Assembly (NCBI GenBank): GCA_002869385.1
Contig: PKTB01000006.1
Location: 1 to 64,000 of the forward strand
Reading direction: 5' to 3'
From: Marinilabiliales bacterium
GTDB taxonomy: Bacteria > Bacteroidota > Bacteroidia > Bacteroidales > ML635J-15
Length of the DNA stretch: 64,000 bases
The translations under genes were made by a program, and so were the position numbers. Below are positions 49,627 through 60,467 of this stretch, one piece after another (within the stretch, counting starts at the first letter, position 1; each line of letters begins with the position of its first letter). The notes beneath the pieces are model-generated. The model was not told the origin of the DNA. It ran no database searches and saw only the letters and a program-made list of their open reading frames with translations.

Positions 49627-52569
49627 ATGCAAAAAAGAGTATTCGCAATTGTAATATTATTTGCAATTATTTGTTTAGCAAATAATGTTTTTAGTTCCCC
49701 CGTTTCTTTAAAAGACGCACAAAAAACAGCTATTCAATTTTATTCTATTAAGAAATCAAACGTTTCCGAAGTATCAATTACAGATACTAAAATGTATATT
49801 TCTTCAGCATCAAACATGGTTTCTATCTTTTCATTTAATACAGGCGGTTTCGTAGCAATTTCTATGGATGACAGTTTCAAACCTATTCTGGCGTATTCAC
49901 TTACAGGAAATCATGATTTGCAGAACTTATCATATGCTATAAATCAGTGGTTTACCAATATTGCTGATGGAATGAAATTAGTAATATCTTCGGAGAATTA
50001 CTCAAACATTAAACACTCTGAATGGGAAAGCATAAACTCAGGAGACATGCCAGTTTCTTCATCTAAAGCGGGCTTACTTACAACACAAGATTGGGGACAA
50101 GGATGTTTTTATAATCAATATTGCCCTGATGATGATTTAGGACCTTGTGATCATTGTGTTACTGGATGTACTGCAACTGCTATGGCAATAATTATGAAAT
50201 TCTGGGAATATCCTCAATATGGAATTGGTTCGCATTCTTATGAATCTTCTTATGGAACATTATCAGCAAACTTTGGAGAAACAGAATACAATTGGGCAAA
50301 TATGCCCAATATTGTAACAGAAGAAAATGCTGATGTTGCCACATTAATGTATCATTGTGGGGTTTCAGTAAACATGGCTTATACAGGAACTACTTCAGGC
50401 GCTGCATTAAGCCCGAGTGCATTTTTTAACTATTTTGGTTATTCTCAAAATGCTGTTTTAGACCATCAAGATAATTACACATGGACAGAATGGATTGCAT
50501 TGCTTGAAAATGAAATTGACAACGGACGTCCTGTTCTCTATGCCGGTTGGGAAGAAATGTTACTAATGGGACATGCATTTGTTTGTGACGGATACGATGC
50601 TTTGGACTATTTACATTTTAACTGGGGCAATGACGGTTCTGGAAATGGCTATTTCTTAGTGCCAGATGAAATAGCTTTTCCCGCAAACAATGTAATTGTA
50701 AGAAACATATTTCCAGCATCGGATTGCGATGTAAAAGCTTCTGAAGTAACAGCACCATTTGATCACACTTTCACAGGATCTGCAAGTATTAAAGTTATAG
50801 TTGAAAATTATAGCAATAACCCAATTACAGACATTCCTATTGCCTATTCAATAAATAATGGAACTCCTGTTGTCGAAACAATAACAGAAACTATAGATGT
50901 TCTTGGTAGTATAGAATTTGAATTTGCTACTCAATACGATTTTTCGCAAAACCCGGGAATGCTACATAATGTAAAAGTATATACTGATTTGAGTTGCGAT
51001 ACTTACAGAGAAAATGATACTGTAGTTAGTGAGATATTAAATGTATCGTGTGCTCCTATTCCATACAGCACAAGTTTTGACACAGATGAAAGTCGCGATG
51101 GATGGTTATTTGAAGACACTAACAATGATGGAAGCACATGGCATTTTTCATCAGGAGGAGAGGTCTGTGTATATTATCAGGGTGGCTCTATCACTGCAAA
51201 CGACTGGCTATTTTCTAGATGTCTGGAACTTGAAGCAAATAAATTATATAAATTAAGTTTCAATTATAAGTCAACAGGAATATACTGGCCACAGAATATT
51301 GGAATATCAATTGGTTCAGGTCCGGAAAGCGGCTTAATGCTTACTTCTCTTGACGAGATCACAGATTTTATTAATGATGAATACGAAGAAAAAGAAATTC
51401 TCTTTACAGTTCAATCAACTGATTCATATTATTTAGGATTTAATTGTTTCAGTGATCCGGACATGTTAAATACTATGATAAATTATGTAAGTATTTCTGA
51501 ACTCAGTGAAACGGACATCGAACTAAATACAATAATATCGCCTTAGTCATCTTGCGAATTAGGTTCAGAAACCGTAGTTGTTGATGTTAGAAACTTATGT
51601 TCACAAACTTTAAGTGACATTCCAATATCTTATATTTTAGATGAATCAATAATAGTAAATGAAACTATTACTGATAATATTTTACCCGGAGAGTATAAAA
51701 CTTATGAATTTGAAACAGCAGCAGATTTGAGTAGTTCTGGAGATCATTCTTTAAAGGTATATTGCTCTTTAGTTGGAGATATCTATCATGAAAATGATAC
51801 AATTATTACTACAATCGCTAACAATGATGCATCACCAGCTCCATATTTATGCGAATTTGAGTCTTCTACTGAATATGAAAATTATGTGATTGAAAATCTT
51901 AATGAAGATACACATACTTGGCAATTCCTAAGCTCAGGCGGCAATGAAAATCCGGGTTGTGTTCGTTATGATTATAATGATTTTGAGGCTGCCAACGACT
52001 GGTTAATTACAAAGTGCATTTATCTTGAAAACGGATACATTTATAAACTTAGCTTTTGGAGTAAGATTGAAGACGCAAGTTGGCCTGAAAAATTAGAAGT
52101 GTCAATTGGAAGCACACAGACTTCAGGCGGAATGGAAATACAATTAGCAGATTATCCATCACTAACTAATTCTTCTTTTGAACTCAAAGAAATCACTTTT
52201 CCAATTCCTAGCGATGGATATTACTATTTTGGTTTTAGATGCTATAGTGATGCACAAATGTTCAACCTTTACATTGACGATATTAGTGTTACAGTCGATG
52301 CCATAAATAAAACCTCAGGTACATTTACCGACAACTTCTTCGTATTCCCAAATCCAGCCAGAAACCATATAAAAATTAAAAACATCAACAATAATTACAA
52401 TACTGACTATAAAATTAAAATATATAATACTAATGGTAAAGTTGCAATGGAGTCTAGCCTTGCAAATAATAATATAGACATTGATATTACAAACTTAAGA
52501 AAAGGAATATATATTATTGAAATAAGCAATAATACAAATAAAAGCTATTCTAAATTTTTTAAAATATAG
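49627..52569 (+). pseudogene. Secreted C10 (streptopain-like) cysteine protease with T9SS sorting domain, in-frame TAG
   Basis: One frame of 981 codons with TAG at 51544-51546 (NTIISP-stop-SSCELGSETVVV). N-terminal signal (MQKRVFAIVILFAIICLANN), inhibitory propeptide, then the C10 catalytic domain: Cys181 (CVTGCTATAMA) and His316 (GHAFVCDGYD), Trp333 (HFNWGNDGSGNGYF). After it come two copies of an Ig-like module plus jelly-roll/MAM-like module (TSFDTDESRDGWLFED; EFESSTEYENYVIENL); the second copy lies beyond the stop. The end is a T9SS type A sorting domain (VFPNPARNHIKIKNI ... KGIYIIEIS). The stop would leave a protease with one accessory module pair but no secretion signal. Same fate as the S8 and C25 genes. 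Confidence 0.88.
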
Positions 52570-52660
52570 CTCTTCTTCTAATTGAATAAAAAAGGCATTA
52601 CGTATATTGCTCACTTTCAAGAAGATAGGGCTAGAATAAAAAAGTTAAATACTCGCTAAT

Positions 52661-52690
52661 TTTGTTAAAACGCATTTTTTTACTAAATTG
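52661..52690 (+). promoter_or_regulatory. Promoter of the M20-alr operon; short or absent leader
   Basis: TTTG (52661-52664), 19-nt spacer, TAAATTG (52684-52690), one T short of the consensus -7. The start codon follows 6 bp later, so the transcript should begin at or beside the ATG. Confidence 0.6.
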
Positions 52691-52696
52691 CGTTGC

Positions 52697-53869
52697 ATGG
52701 ATGATATTGACAGTAGCAGAATTAAAGAATTTTATAGCAAATTAAAGAATTTTCGCCAAGAACTACATGCAAACCCAGAATTATCAGGCAAAGAAGATAA
52801 AACCCAAAAACGTATTTTAGATTTTCTTAAAGACACAAATCCCGATAAGATCATTAAAGATATCGGTGGCTATGGACTTGCATATATTTTTGATTCAGGA
52901 AAAAAAGGACCAAGTGTTTTATTCAGGGGGGACATTGATGCATTGCCGATAAACGAATATAATTCAAGAATTAATTATATCTCAAAAAATAAAGGGGTCG
53001 CACATTTATGTGGGCATGACGGACATACAACTGTCCTAAGTGGTTTGGCTAAACTAATAGATCTAAACCCTCCAAAGATAGGAAAGACAATTTTACTTTT
53101 TCAACCTGCTGAAGAAACAGGTCAAGGAGCAGAAGCGGTTATTAAAGATGAGAAGTTTAAAGAAATAAATCCTGACTATGCTTTTGCCTTTCATAATTTG
53201 CCGGGATATAAAAGACATAACCTAATTATAAAAGAAGGGGCTTTTGCTTCTGCTTCAACAGGGGTGATTATAGGACTAAAAGGTTTAAGCTCTCATGCAG
53301 CATATCACGAAGACGGAAACAATCCGGATTTATGTTTAGCCGAACTAATTCAAAAGTTCAATAAAATAAAAATTGAAAATATCTTTGATGATTTTGTTTT
53401 ACTAACAGTAATTCACACAAAACTTGGGGAACAAGCATTTGGAACAAGTCCTGGCGAAGCAGTTATAATGCTAACAATCAGAGCATATCAAAACGAAGAC
53501 ATAGACAGATTGAAAAATCAGGTAAATGAAGTTACAAAACAGTGCTGTGACAAATATGGAATAAAACATAATTTAAAATACACAGAAGAGTTCCCTGCCA
53601 GCATTAATGATAAAGCTTGTGTTGAGATTGTTCATCAAGCAGCTAATGAAAGTAACATTAATGCAATTCAAATAGATGCTGCTTTTAGATGGAGTGAAGA
53701 TTTCGGTCATTTCACCATAAATAATAAATCTGCAATTTTTGGAATTGGCTCAGGCGAAGATCACCCCCAACTTCATAATGAAGATTTTAATTTTCCTGAC
53801 GAAATAATAGAAACAGCAATAAATATATTTTATAAAATTTATAAGAAATTTCAGGCTTATGATGAATAA
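52697..53869 (+). CDS. M20-family metallopeptidase (amidohydrolase, IAA-amino-acid hydrolase-like)
   Basis: 390 residues from the ATG at 52697. The family hydrolyses N-acyl or N-carbamoyl amino acids or small peptides with a dinuclear metal centre. Ligands visible: FRGDIDALP, AHLCGHDGHT (His-Cys-Gly-His pair), Glu-Glu in PAEETGQGAEA, AFHNLPG, and the C-terminal SGEDHPQLHNEDF. A dimerisation lid domain occupies about 185-300. It overlaps alr by 11 bp, so the pair is co-translated; a link to peptide or peptidoglycan turnover is possible (inference). Confidence 0.88.
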   Translation: MDDIDSSRIKEFYSKLKNFRQELHANPELSGKEDKTQKRILDFLKDTNPDKIIKDIGGYGLAYIFDSGKKGPSVLFRGDIDALPINEYNSRINYISKNKGVAHLCGHDGHTTVLSGLAKLIDLNPPKIGKTILLFQPAEETGQGAEAVIKDEKFKEINPDYAFAFHNLPGYKRHNLIIKEGAFASASTGVIIGLKGLSSHAAYHEDGNNPDLCLAELIQKFNKIKIENIFDDFVLLTVIHTKLGEQAFGTSPGEAVIMLTIRAYQNEDIDRLKNQVNEVTKQCCDKYGIKHNLKYTEEFPASINDKACVEIVHQAANESNINAIQIDAAFRWSEDFGHFTINNKSAIFGIGSGEDHPQLHNEDFNFPDEIIETAINIFYKIYKKFQAYDE

Positions 53870-55013
53870 TACCTCATATATTGAGTTAAGTAAAAAAGCA
53901 TATAAAAGTAATATCAGATTTTTAAAGAAAGTAGTAGGAAAAGATGTTAAAATAAGCTCAGTAATTAAAGGAAACGCTTATGGTCATGGATATGAACCAA
54001 TTATTAAATTTGCTGAATCCTCAGGTATAAACCACTTTTCTGTTTTTTCAGCATATGAAGCTCAACAAGCATTTAAATTTACATCTTCGAAATCAGACAT
54101 AATGATATTTGGTTTTATTCCAGAAGATGATTTCTATTGGGTTATAAAAAACGAAATTCAATTCTACATCTTTTCTTATGAGGGTCTTGAGAAAACATTA
54201 AAAATTGCCAAACAATTAAACAAAAAAGCTCGAATTCATCTTGAAATTGAAACTGGCTTTAATAGAACCGGCCTGGAACAGGAAGAATTTGACAAAACTA
54301 TATTACTAATTTTAAATAATCCTAAAAATGTAGAAATATGTGGTATTTGCACTCATTTTGCCGGAGCAGAAAGTATTGCAAATTATGTAAGAATTCAAAA
54401 TCAATTAAATGAATTTAAAGATTATTACAAATATTTTACAGAAAAAGGAATTAATCCAAAATATACTCATACAGCCAGCTCATCGGCAAGTCTCATATAC
54501 CCTGACACAAGGTTTAACCTTGTAAGAATTGGAATTGCTCAATATGGATTTTGGCCAACAATGGAGGTTCTAATTACACGTAGCAATCAGTTTGGAGATA
54601 AAGAATCGAGCCTCAAAAGAGTAATTAGTTGGAAAACAGAAATAATGTCAATAAAAAAAGTTAGCAAAGGTGAATTTATTGGTTACGGAAATAGCTTTCA
54701 AGCACCCAAAGATATGTTGATTGCAATTATACCTGTTGGATATAATAATGGTTACAGCAGATCTTTAAGCAATCGAGGGCATGTTTTAATCCATGGTAAA
54801 AGGGCAGATGTAATAGGCGTAGTTACAATGAATACTATTTCTGTTAATATAACTGATATTAAATCTGCAGCTGTTGGTGACGAGGTAATTCTTATAGGTA
54901 AACACAATAAGAACAAAATTACTGTTGCTTCATTTAGCGAAATGAGTAATAATTTAAATTATCAGGTATTAGCCAGACTTCCTGAAAATATACCTAGAAT
55001 TGTAATTGATTAA
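53859..55013 (+). CDS. alr: Alanine racemase
   Basis: 384 residues, full length. It interconverts L- and D-alanine for peptidoglycan. PLP lysine Lys37 (VIKGNAYGHGYEP) and the second catalytic residue Tyr276 (FIGYGNSF) are present, along with IETGFNRTGL, THFAGAES and HTASSSASL. The start ATGATG overlaps the end of the M20 peptidase gene. Confidence 0.92.
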   Translation: MMNNTSYIELSKKAYKSNIRFLKKVVGKDVKISSVIKGNAYGHGYEPIIKFAESSGINHFSVFSAYEAQQAFKFTSSKSDIMIFGFIPEDDFYWVIKNEIQFYIFSYEGLEKTLKIAKQLNKKARIHLEIETGFNRTGLEQEEFDKTILLILNNPKNVEICGICTHFAGAESIANYVRIQNQLNEFKDYYKYFTEKGINPKYTHTASSSASLIYPDTRFNLVRIGIAQYGFWPTMEVLITRSNQFGDKESSLKRVISWKTEIMSIKKVSKGEFIGYGNSFQAPKDMLIAIIPVGYNNGYSRSLSNRGHVLIHGKRADVIGVVTMNTISVNITDIKSAAVGDEVILIGKHNKNKITVASFSEMSNNLNYQVLARLPENIPRIVID

Positions 55014-55117
55014 TTATCACAACTCAAATTAAATTTATTCTTCAAGCATAAAAACAGATTAGATTTTTATGTATAATTGCTTTTCTTTTAATAGAATAAA
55101 TTATTGAGATATCGAAC

Positions 55118-56644
55118 ATGAAAGACTACGGAAATATAGAACTAGTTTTCCTAAAACATGAAGACTATAAAGATTTGCTACAAGCAATGAAAGAGGCCTA
55201 TAGCAATATCCCTAACCTTGTTTGGGGGAAGAAACAAATTGAAACTTTAATAAATATTTTTCCAGAAGGGCAAGTTGCAATTAAAATCAATGGAGAGTTT
55301 GCCGGTTGTGCTTTGTCTATAATAGTTGATTATAATAAGTTTGAAGATAATCATAAGTATTCTGCAATAACAGCAAATTATAGTTTCAAAACTCATAACA
55401 TAGAGGGTGATGTTCTATATGGAATTGAGATATTTATTACACCAAAATTCCGTGGTTTAAGGTTAGGAAGAAGACTTTATGATTATCGTAAGGAGCTTTG
55501 TGAAAGGCTAAATTTACGAGGTATTGCTTTTGGTGGAAGAATTCCAAACTATCATAAATATTCTTCTGAAATTACACCTAAAGAATATATAGAAAAGGTC
55601 CGCAAAAAAGAAATACACGACCCTGTCTTAGATTTTCAGATGTCAAATGACTTTCATCCTGCTAAGATACTCAAGGGATATCTTGAAGGAGATAAGGAAT
55701 CAAATGAATATGCTGTTTTACTAGAATGGGACAACATCTATTATGAAAAACCACAAAAAGCTGCATCTTCAACAAAAACAGTTGTCAGATTAGGTCTTAT
55801 CCAATGGCAAATGCGTAATTATAAAAACATTGAGGATTTAATGCAACAAGCAGAGTTTTTTATTGATGCTGTTTCAGGTTACAGATCAGATTTTGCACTT
55901 TTCCCTGAGTTTTTCAATGCTCCACTGATGGCAGAATACAATCATTTGACAGAAGCCGATGCAATAAGAAAGCTTGCAGAAAACACAAAAACGATAGTTA
56001 ATAAATTTGCTGAACTAGCAATATCATATAATATTAATATTATAACTGGTAGTATGCCTGAACTCTTAGATGGAGTTTTATTTAATGTTGGTTATTTATG
56101 CAAAAGAGATGGTTCTATAGAGCGCTTCGAAAAAATACACGCAACCCCTGACGAAGTAAAAGTTTGGGGCATGCAAGGCGGAAATACTATAAAAACATTT
56201 GACACAGATTGCGGTAAGATTGGAATTCTAATTTGCTATGATATAGAATTCCCAGAATTGAGTAGAATTTTATCGGACGAAGGAATGGATATACTATTTG
56301 TCCCATTTTTAACTGATACTCAAAATGGCTATTCCAGAGTAAAAAATTGTGCTCAAGCAAGGGCAATTGAAAATGAATGTTACGTTGCTATTGCTGGAAG
56401 TGTTGGCAATCTACCAAAAGTTCACAATATGGATATTCAATATGCCCAATCTGCAGTTATAACACCATGTGATTTTGCATTTCCTGTTAATGGAATTAAA
56501 GCCGAGGCAACGCCTAATACAGAAATGATTTTGATTGCAGATGTCGATATTAGCTTGCTTAGAGAATTACACCAATTTGGAAGCGTTAAGAATTTACAAA
56601 ACAGACGACTCGATCTCTATGAAGTAAAGAAACTTAAAATCTAA
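55118..56644 (+). CDS. GNAT acetyltransferase-carbon-nitrogen hydrolase fusion
   Basis: 508 residues. N-terminal GNAT domain about 1-205 (EGQVAIKINGEFAGCALSI, FITPKFRGLRLGRRLYDYRKEL), then a nitrilase-superfamily hydrolase about 220-500 with the catalytic triad Glu264 (LFPEFFN), Lys339 (FEKIHATPDE) and Cys373 (LICYDIEFPE). This two-domain arrangement is common in Bacteroidota; the substrate is not known. No in-frame stop and no operon partner close by. Confidence 0.93.
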   Translation: MKDYGNIELVFLKHEDYKDLLQAMKEAYSNIPNLVWGKKQIETLINIFPEGQVAIKINGEFAGCALSIIVDYNKFEDNHKYSAITANYSFKTHNIEGDVLYGIEIFITPKFRGLRLGRRLYDYRKELCERLNLRGIAFGGRIPNYHKYSSEITPKEYIEKVRKKEIHDPVLDFQMSNDFHPAKILKGYLEGDKESNEYAVLLEWDNIYYEKPQKAASSTKTVVRLGLIQWQMRNYKNIEDLMQQAEFFIDAVSGYRSDFALFPEFFNAPLMAEYNHLTEADAIRKLAENTKTIVNKFAELAISYNINIITGSMPELLDGVLFNVGYLCKRDGSIERFEKIHATPDEVKVWGMQGGNTIKTFDTDCGKIGILICYDIEFPELSRILSDEGMDILFVPFLTDTQNGYSRVKNCAQARAIENECYVAIAGSVGNLPKVHNMDIQYAQSAVITPCDFAFPVNGIKAEATPNTEMILIADVDISLLRELHQFGSVKNLQNRRLDLYEVKKLKI

Positions 56645-56657
56645 AAGCGATTCTGGT

Positions 56658-57413
56658 TTAATATCGTAATCCCCAGAAATAAGGACGCTCTTCTTTAATA
56701 CATTCATCCATATAATCAATTAGCAGTTGATTATATTCATCTTCGTTAATCTGTCGAATTCTTTTTTTATGCGTAGGTTTTTCTATAATCGTATCAGATT
56801 CATATTCTATTATTTCTTCAGCGGTAATGACCATCGCTCCATTATTTATGTCGATTTCCAGTATCATGCCCGGCAAACCTCCAAACCTTTCAGGACCAAT
56901 ACTAATTGGCAGGTCAAGAGCAAACCAAGCAACAATATCATTATCCTTAATAGTATCCGTGTAACTTGCATTCATACAAATGTGTCCTGCAATTTCCTTC
57001 ATATCATTTAGCATTTTCAAGTTTTGATAACTGATTGTATCCTGAATGACATAAAGTTTGTTTAACATTCTCATTACATCATAGGTAGTATTTTGCTTTA
57101 AATCCCTATATATAAAATACTCCGACGTCCTCCATGAATGCCCCACGTACTCTGACTGGTCTTCCACATCTTCGTACCTATATGCATTAGAGTTGTAATA
57201 CAACACACTCTTTTCTTCGTATTCGGCAACATTTCCCCACACATATTCATAATGCTCACGCCTTGCTTTACTCATGTATTCAACAGCAGCAATTTTCTTT
57301 GTCCATTTCTGTTTAACCAGAAATCTAATTTCGCCACTCTGGGCATTAGAATTCTTAACTAATAGACCTAAAGAAATTATCGATAATATTATTAAAAAGG
57401 ACTTGTATTTCAT
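56658..57413 (-). CDS. GLPGLI family protein
   Basis: 251 residues, signal peptide (MKYKSFLIILSIISLGLL ... NAQ), and the family signature at GPERFGGLPGMILEID (the GLPGLI motif; TIGR01200). Role not established. It starts 13 bp after the barrel gene, so it is the second gene of that transcript, the usual pairing. Confidence 0.9.
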   Translation of the reverse strand: MKYKSFLIILSIISLGLLVKNSNAQSGEIRFLVKQKWTKKIAAVEYMSKARREHYEYVWGNVAEYEEKSVLYYNSNAYRYEDVEDQSEYVGHSWRTSEYFIYRDLKQNTTYDVMRMLNKLYVIQDTISYQNLKMLNDMKEIAGHICMNASYTDTIKDNDIVAWFALDLPISIGPERFGGLPGMILEIDINNGAMVITAEEIIEYESDTIIEKPTHKKRIRQINEDEYNQLLIDYMDECIKEERPYFWGLRY

Positions 57414-57426
57414 AATTTTTATTTTT

Positions 57427-60228
57427 TTACCATCCTCTCCTATTCTTCATTTTTGTTTCAAACCCTTTTAAATTATAAGCCAGACTCAACATAAAATATC
57501 GTGCAAGAGTTGGAGATTCTTCATACAAAGTATAGTTTGACATTGCATATTGGTCAAGACTTATTCTTTGATTAAATAAATCAAAACATGCTATTCTTGC
57601 TTCGAACTGATTCTTCTTACCAAATATTTGTCTGACTGAAACATTAGCAATCAGGAAATCTGTAGTGTAATCAAGTCTATCACTATTTGCTTCTTCCCAA
57701 CCAACATTGCCCTCAAAATATGTTTTCTTCAAAAACTGCCATTTTACGCCACTATTTAAACTATAACTTAGTATCTTTTGATTCTGATCACTTTGAATTG
57801 AATATTCTACATTAGAATTATTTGCGCCAGCACTACAACTAAAACTCAATTTTGGACCAATTGTAAGGTTAATCCCCAGATGCCCATAATAGTATTTAGA
57901 ATTTGTAATATTCTCAACAGTATTTATAAAAACCGGCGTTTCTGAAAATCTTGTCCCCGCCCAGACATTGGTTGTAAGAACTGTTTTAATTATTTGCACA
58001 CTGAACCATCCTGATATGCTAGAGTTTTTCCCTCCTTCTACATTTTCCGGTTTTGAAGTTGTAACATAGCCTATATCATCAACAAAAACTGTATTTTGAT
58101 TATAAACAATAGTATTCTCATTAAAACTAGCACTTGCATTTACTGAGAAACTGGTAAAAGAAGATTGATTCCAATAATTAAATCCCGTTCTGACATTATG
58201 TGAAATTTCAGGACTTAGTAACAGATTTCCTTCTACAGAATATAGAGGATTACTATTATCAACTATTGGTTGCAACTGGCTCATACTAGGTTCATCAACA
58301 TCATAAGAATAACTTGCACTTAATCGCATATTATTAGGTAATTGCCACTGCGTCCTAAAATAAGGAGTAAAATTAGCATATGATTTTGGAGCCAAATCAG
58401 AATAAGTGTCTGATGCTTCTAATAATGCATAGCGCCCACTTAACTCAATAATTTGATAAGCTCCACCCAACGCAATATTTAAACCCTGCCATGCATAATT
58501 TATACTACTTCCCAAACGATTATACATCACATCGTGGATATAATAATTTGTCATTGAGTTAACAATAGCGTTACTGTTTAACTCATCCTCAACAATTTTT
58601 CCAGATTTGGTTTCATTCATTGAGAAGTTGTAAAATGCCATCATTGAAAAACGTTTGTTAAATGGCTCCACATACATTACACTCGATTTGTAAAGATTCT
58701 GTGCACTTGTATTATCATAAATGTATGCTATTTGTTCGCTTGGTGTCAGACTCAAATAATAGTCATTGATATTAACAGTTCTTTTGTTGGTAAGACTCTG
58801 ACTTATATCGGCTGCACCACTAATGGAGAAACTACGTCCTTTTTTAGAGAATTTGTGATTATAAAGAGTAAGTAAATTTGCCGATATAGAAGCTAAATCA
58901 CTACTATCTGACATTGAATTCATATTAATATCAGAATACAAAGGTGCATCTGTTTGATATAACTGATACTCTTTTGTTAATCTGTTGTTACCCGACAAAC
59001 GTGAATTAACACGAACAATCCAGGTATTATTTGAATCAATTTCTATTTCGAAGCGTGATGATATACTATGTGAGTTTGTAAACTGACTATAATTTGTAGT
59101 ATCAAATCTAAAATAAGTTGAATCAGTTAAAAACGTTTGTCTTTTTGAAAACATATCATAAAACCTGTCAGTCTGGCTATACATATATGACACATTAAAT
59201 TTTACTTTGTCTTTAAAATAGTTATAATTTGTTCCTCCTCCGACATTTTCTGTAAAACCATTATCCGAATAACTACTTCCGTAACTAAAGTAATGTCCGT
59301 AACTTCTCGAATTAAATCCAAAGTCGCCATTATCGTATTCCGAATAAGCAGAACTGCCTTTAAACTCCTGATAATCCTCCCAATTAACACCTGTTGCATT
59401 TATATTATTACCATAAGCAATAAAAGATAATTGTGAAGTTTCATTAAATCTGTTAAAACTGCCTCGAGCAGCCCATCTTTCCTCTGTTCCCGCAGCAACA
59501 GAAGCTTTCCCAAAATACCCTTTTTTATATTCATCTTTTAGTTCAAGATTCATTGCTTTATCATCCGAACCATCTTCAATTCCTGTTAATCTTTCTTGTT
59601 CTGACTGTTCATCATATACCTGAACTCTTGAGATTGCTTCTGCATCAAGGTTTTTTGTTACACTTTTTGGATCATCTCCGAAAAAAGTCTTACCATCAAC
59701 ATAAATCCTCCTTACATCTTTTCCATTTGATGAGATATTACCATCTGCATCAACCTGTATCCCCGGCAATCTCTTTAACAAATCTTCAACTGATGATCCA
59801 GGCGGGACTTTAAATAAACTTGCATCATATTCAACTGTATCACCGTGAATAAATAAAGGAGCCTGAGCAGATTTAATAACTACTTCCATAAGGACCTCTG
59901 CAATTGGCTCTACTTTGATTGTTCCAAAATCATAAACTTCATTTGATGATATTGTAACCATTTTCTGAATTGGCATAAAACTAACATGTGAAATCTTTAA
60001 AATGTAACCTGTGTTTTTTACAGATTTAAAAACAAAGTCTCCACTACTATTGGTTGTCGTATAGTTTACAAGGGTTGAATCACTACTATTCAATAGCATT
60101 ACTGTAGCAGCAGGTACAGTTTCATTTAAAGTATCAATAACATGTCCTTTTACAGATATGTTTTTAATATTTTGAGTATAAGCAGAAAATGAAAAAATCA
60201 ACAGGAAAAAGAAAAAGTAATTTTTCAT
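57427..60228 (-). CDS. Outer-membrane beta-barrel protein (OMP_b-brl_3) with carboxypeptidase-like N-terminal domain
   Basis: 933 residues. Signal peptide (MKNYFFFFLLIFSFSAYTQ), CarboxypepD_reg-like domain about 25-100 (VKGHVIDTLNETVPAATVML), plug-like segment about 105-215 (VEDLLKRLPGIQVDADGNISSNGKDVRRIYVDGKTFFGDDP), then a long barrel to the end. The plug lacks a TonB box that I can see, as expected of the TonB-receptor-like PF14905 group. Transcribed with the GLPGLI gene. Substrate unknown. Confidence 0.9.
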   Translation of the reverse strand: MKNYFFFFLLIFSFSAYTQNIKNISVKGHVIDTLNETVPAATVMLLNSSDSTLVNYTTTNSSGDFVFKSVKNTGYILKISHVSFMPIQKMVTISSNEVYDFGTIKVEPIAEVLMEVVIKSAQAPLFIHGDTVEYDASLFKVPPGSSVEDLLKRLPGIQVDADGNISSNGKDVRRIYVDGKTFFGDDPKSVTKNLDAEAISRVQVYDEQSEQERLTGIEDGSDDKAMNLELKDEYKKGYFGKASVAAGTEERWAARGSFNRFNETSQLSFIAYGNNINATGVNWEDYQEFKGSSAYSEYDNGDFGFNSRSYGHYFSYGSSYSDNGFTENVGGGTNYNYFKDKVKFNVSYMYSQTDRFYDMFSKRQTFLTDSTYFRFDTTNYSQFTNSHSISSRFEIEIDSNNTWIVRVNSRLSGNNRLTKEYQLYQTDAPLYSDINMNSMSDSSDLASISANLLTLYNHKFSKKGRSFSISGAADISQSLTNKRTVNINDYYLSLTPSEQIAYIYDNTSAQNLYKSSVMYVEPFNKRFSMMAFYNFSMNETKSGKIVEDELNSNAIVNSMTNYYIHDVMYNRLGSSINYAWQGLNIALGGAYQIIELSGRYALLEASDTYSDLAPKSYANFTPYFRTQWQLPNNMRLSASYSYDVDEPSMSQLQPIVDNSNPLYSVEGNLLLSPEISHNVRTGFNYWNQSSFTSFSVNASASFNENTIVYNQNTVFVDDIGYVTTSKPENVEGGKNSSISGWFSVQIIKTVLTTNVWAGTRFSETPVFINTVENITNSKYYYGHLGINLTIGPKLSFSCSAGANNSNVEYSIQSDQNQKILSYSLNSGVKWQFLKKTYFEGNVGWEEANSDRLDYTTDFLIANVSVRQIFGKKNQFEARIACFDLFNQRISLDQYAMSNYTLYEESPTLARYFMLSLAYNLKGFETKMKNRRGW

Positions 60229-60467
60229 AACAAGATTTTTGGCAACAATTTAACATGCTGATAACGCACAAACATATGTAAATTATTGTATACTTATTGG
60301 TATATTTTTAAATATTTTCATATTACATTTACCTTTAGCATTCTAAAATCCAGTAGCTCAGGCAAAACTTTATAATTATAAAATGTAGACTTAATAAAAC
60401 TTTTAATCGTTGTTGTTACAATAACTTTAGAAAAATTTGTAATATTGGACTTACTTTAATTGAATTT

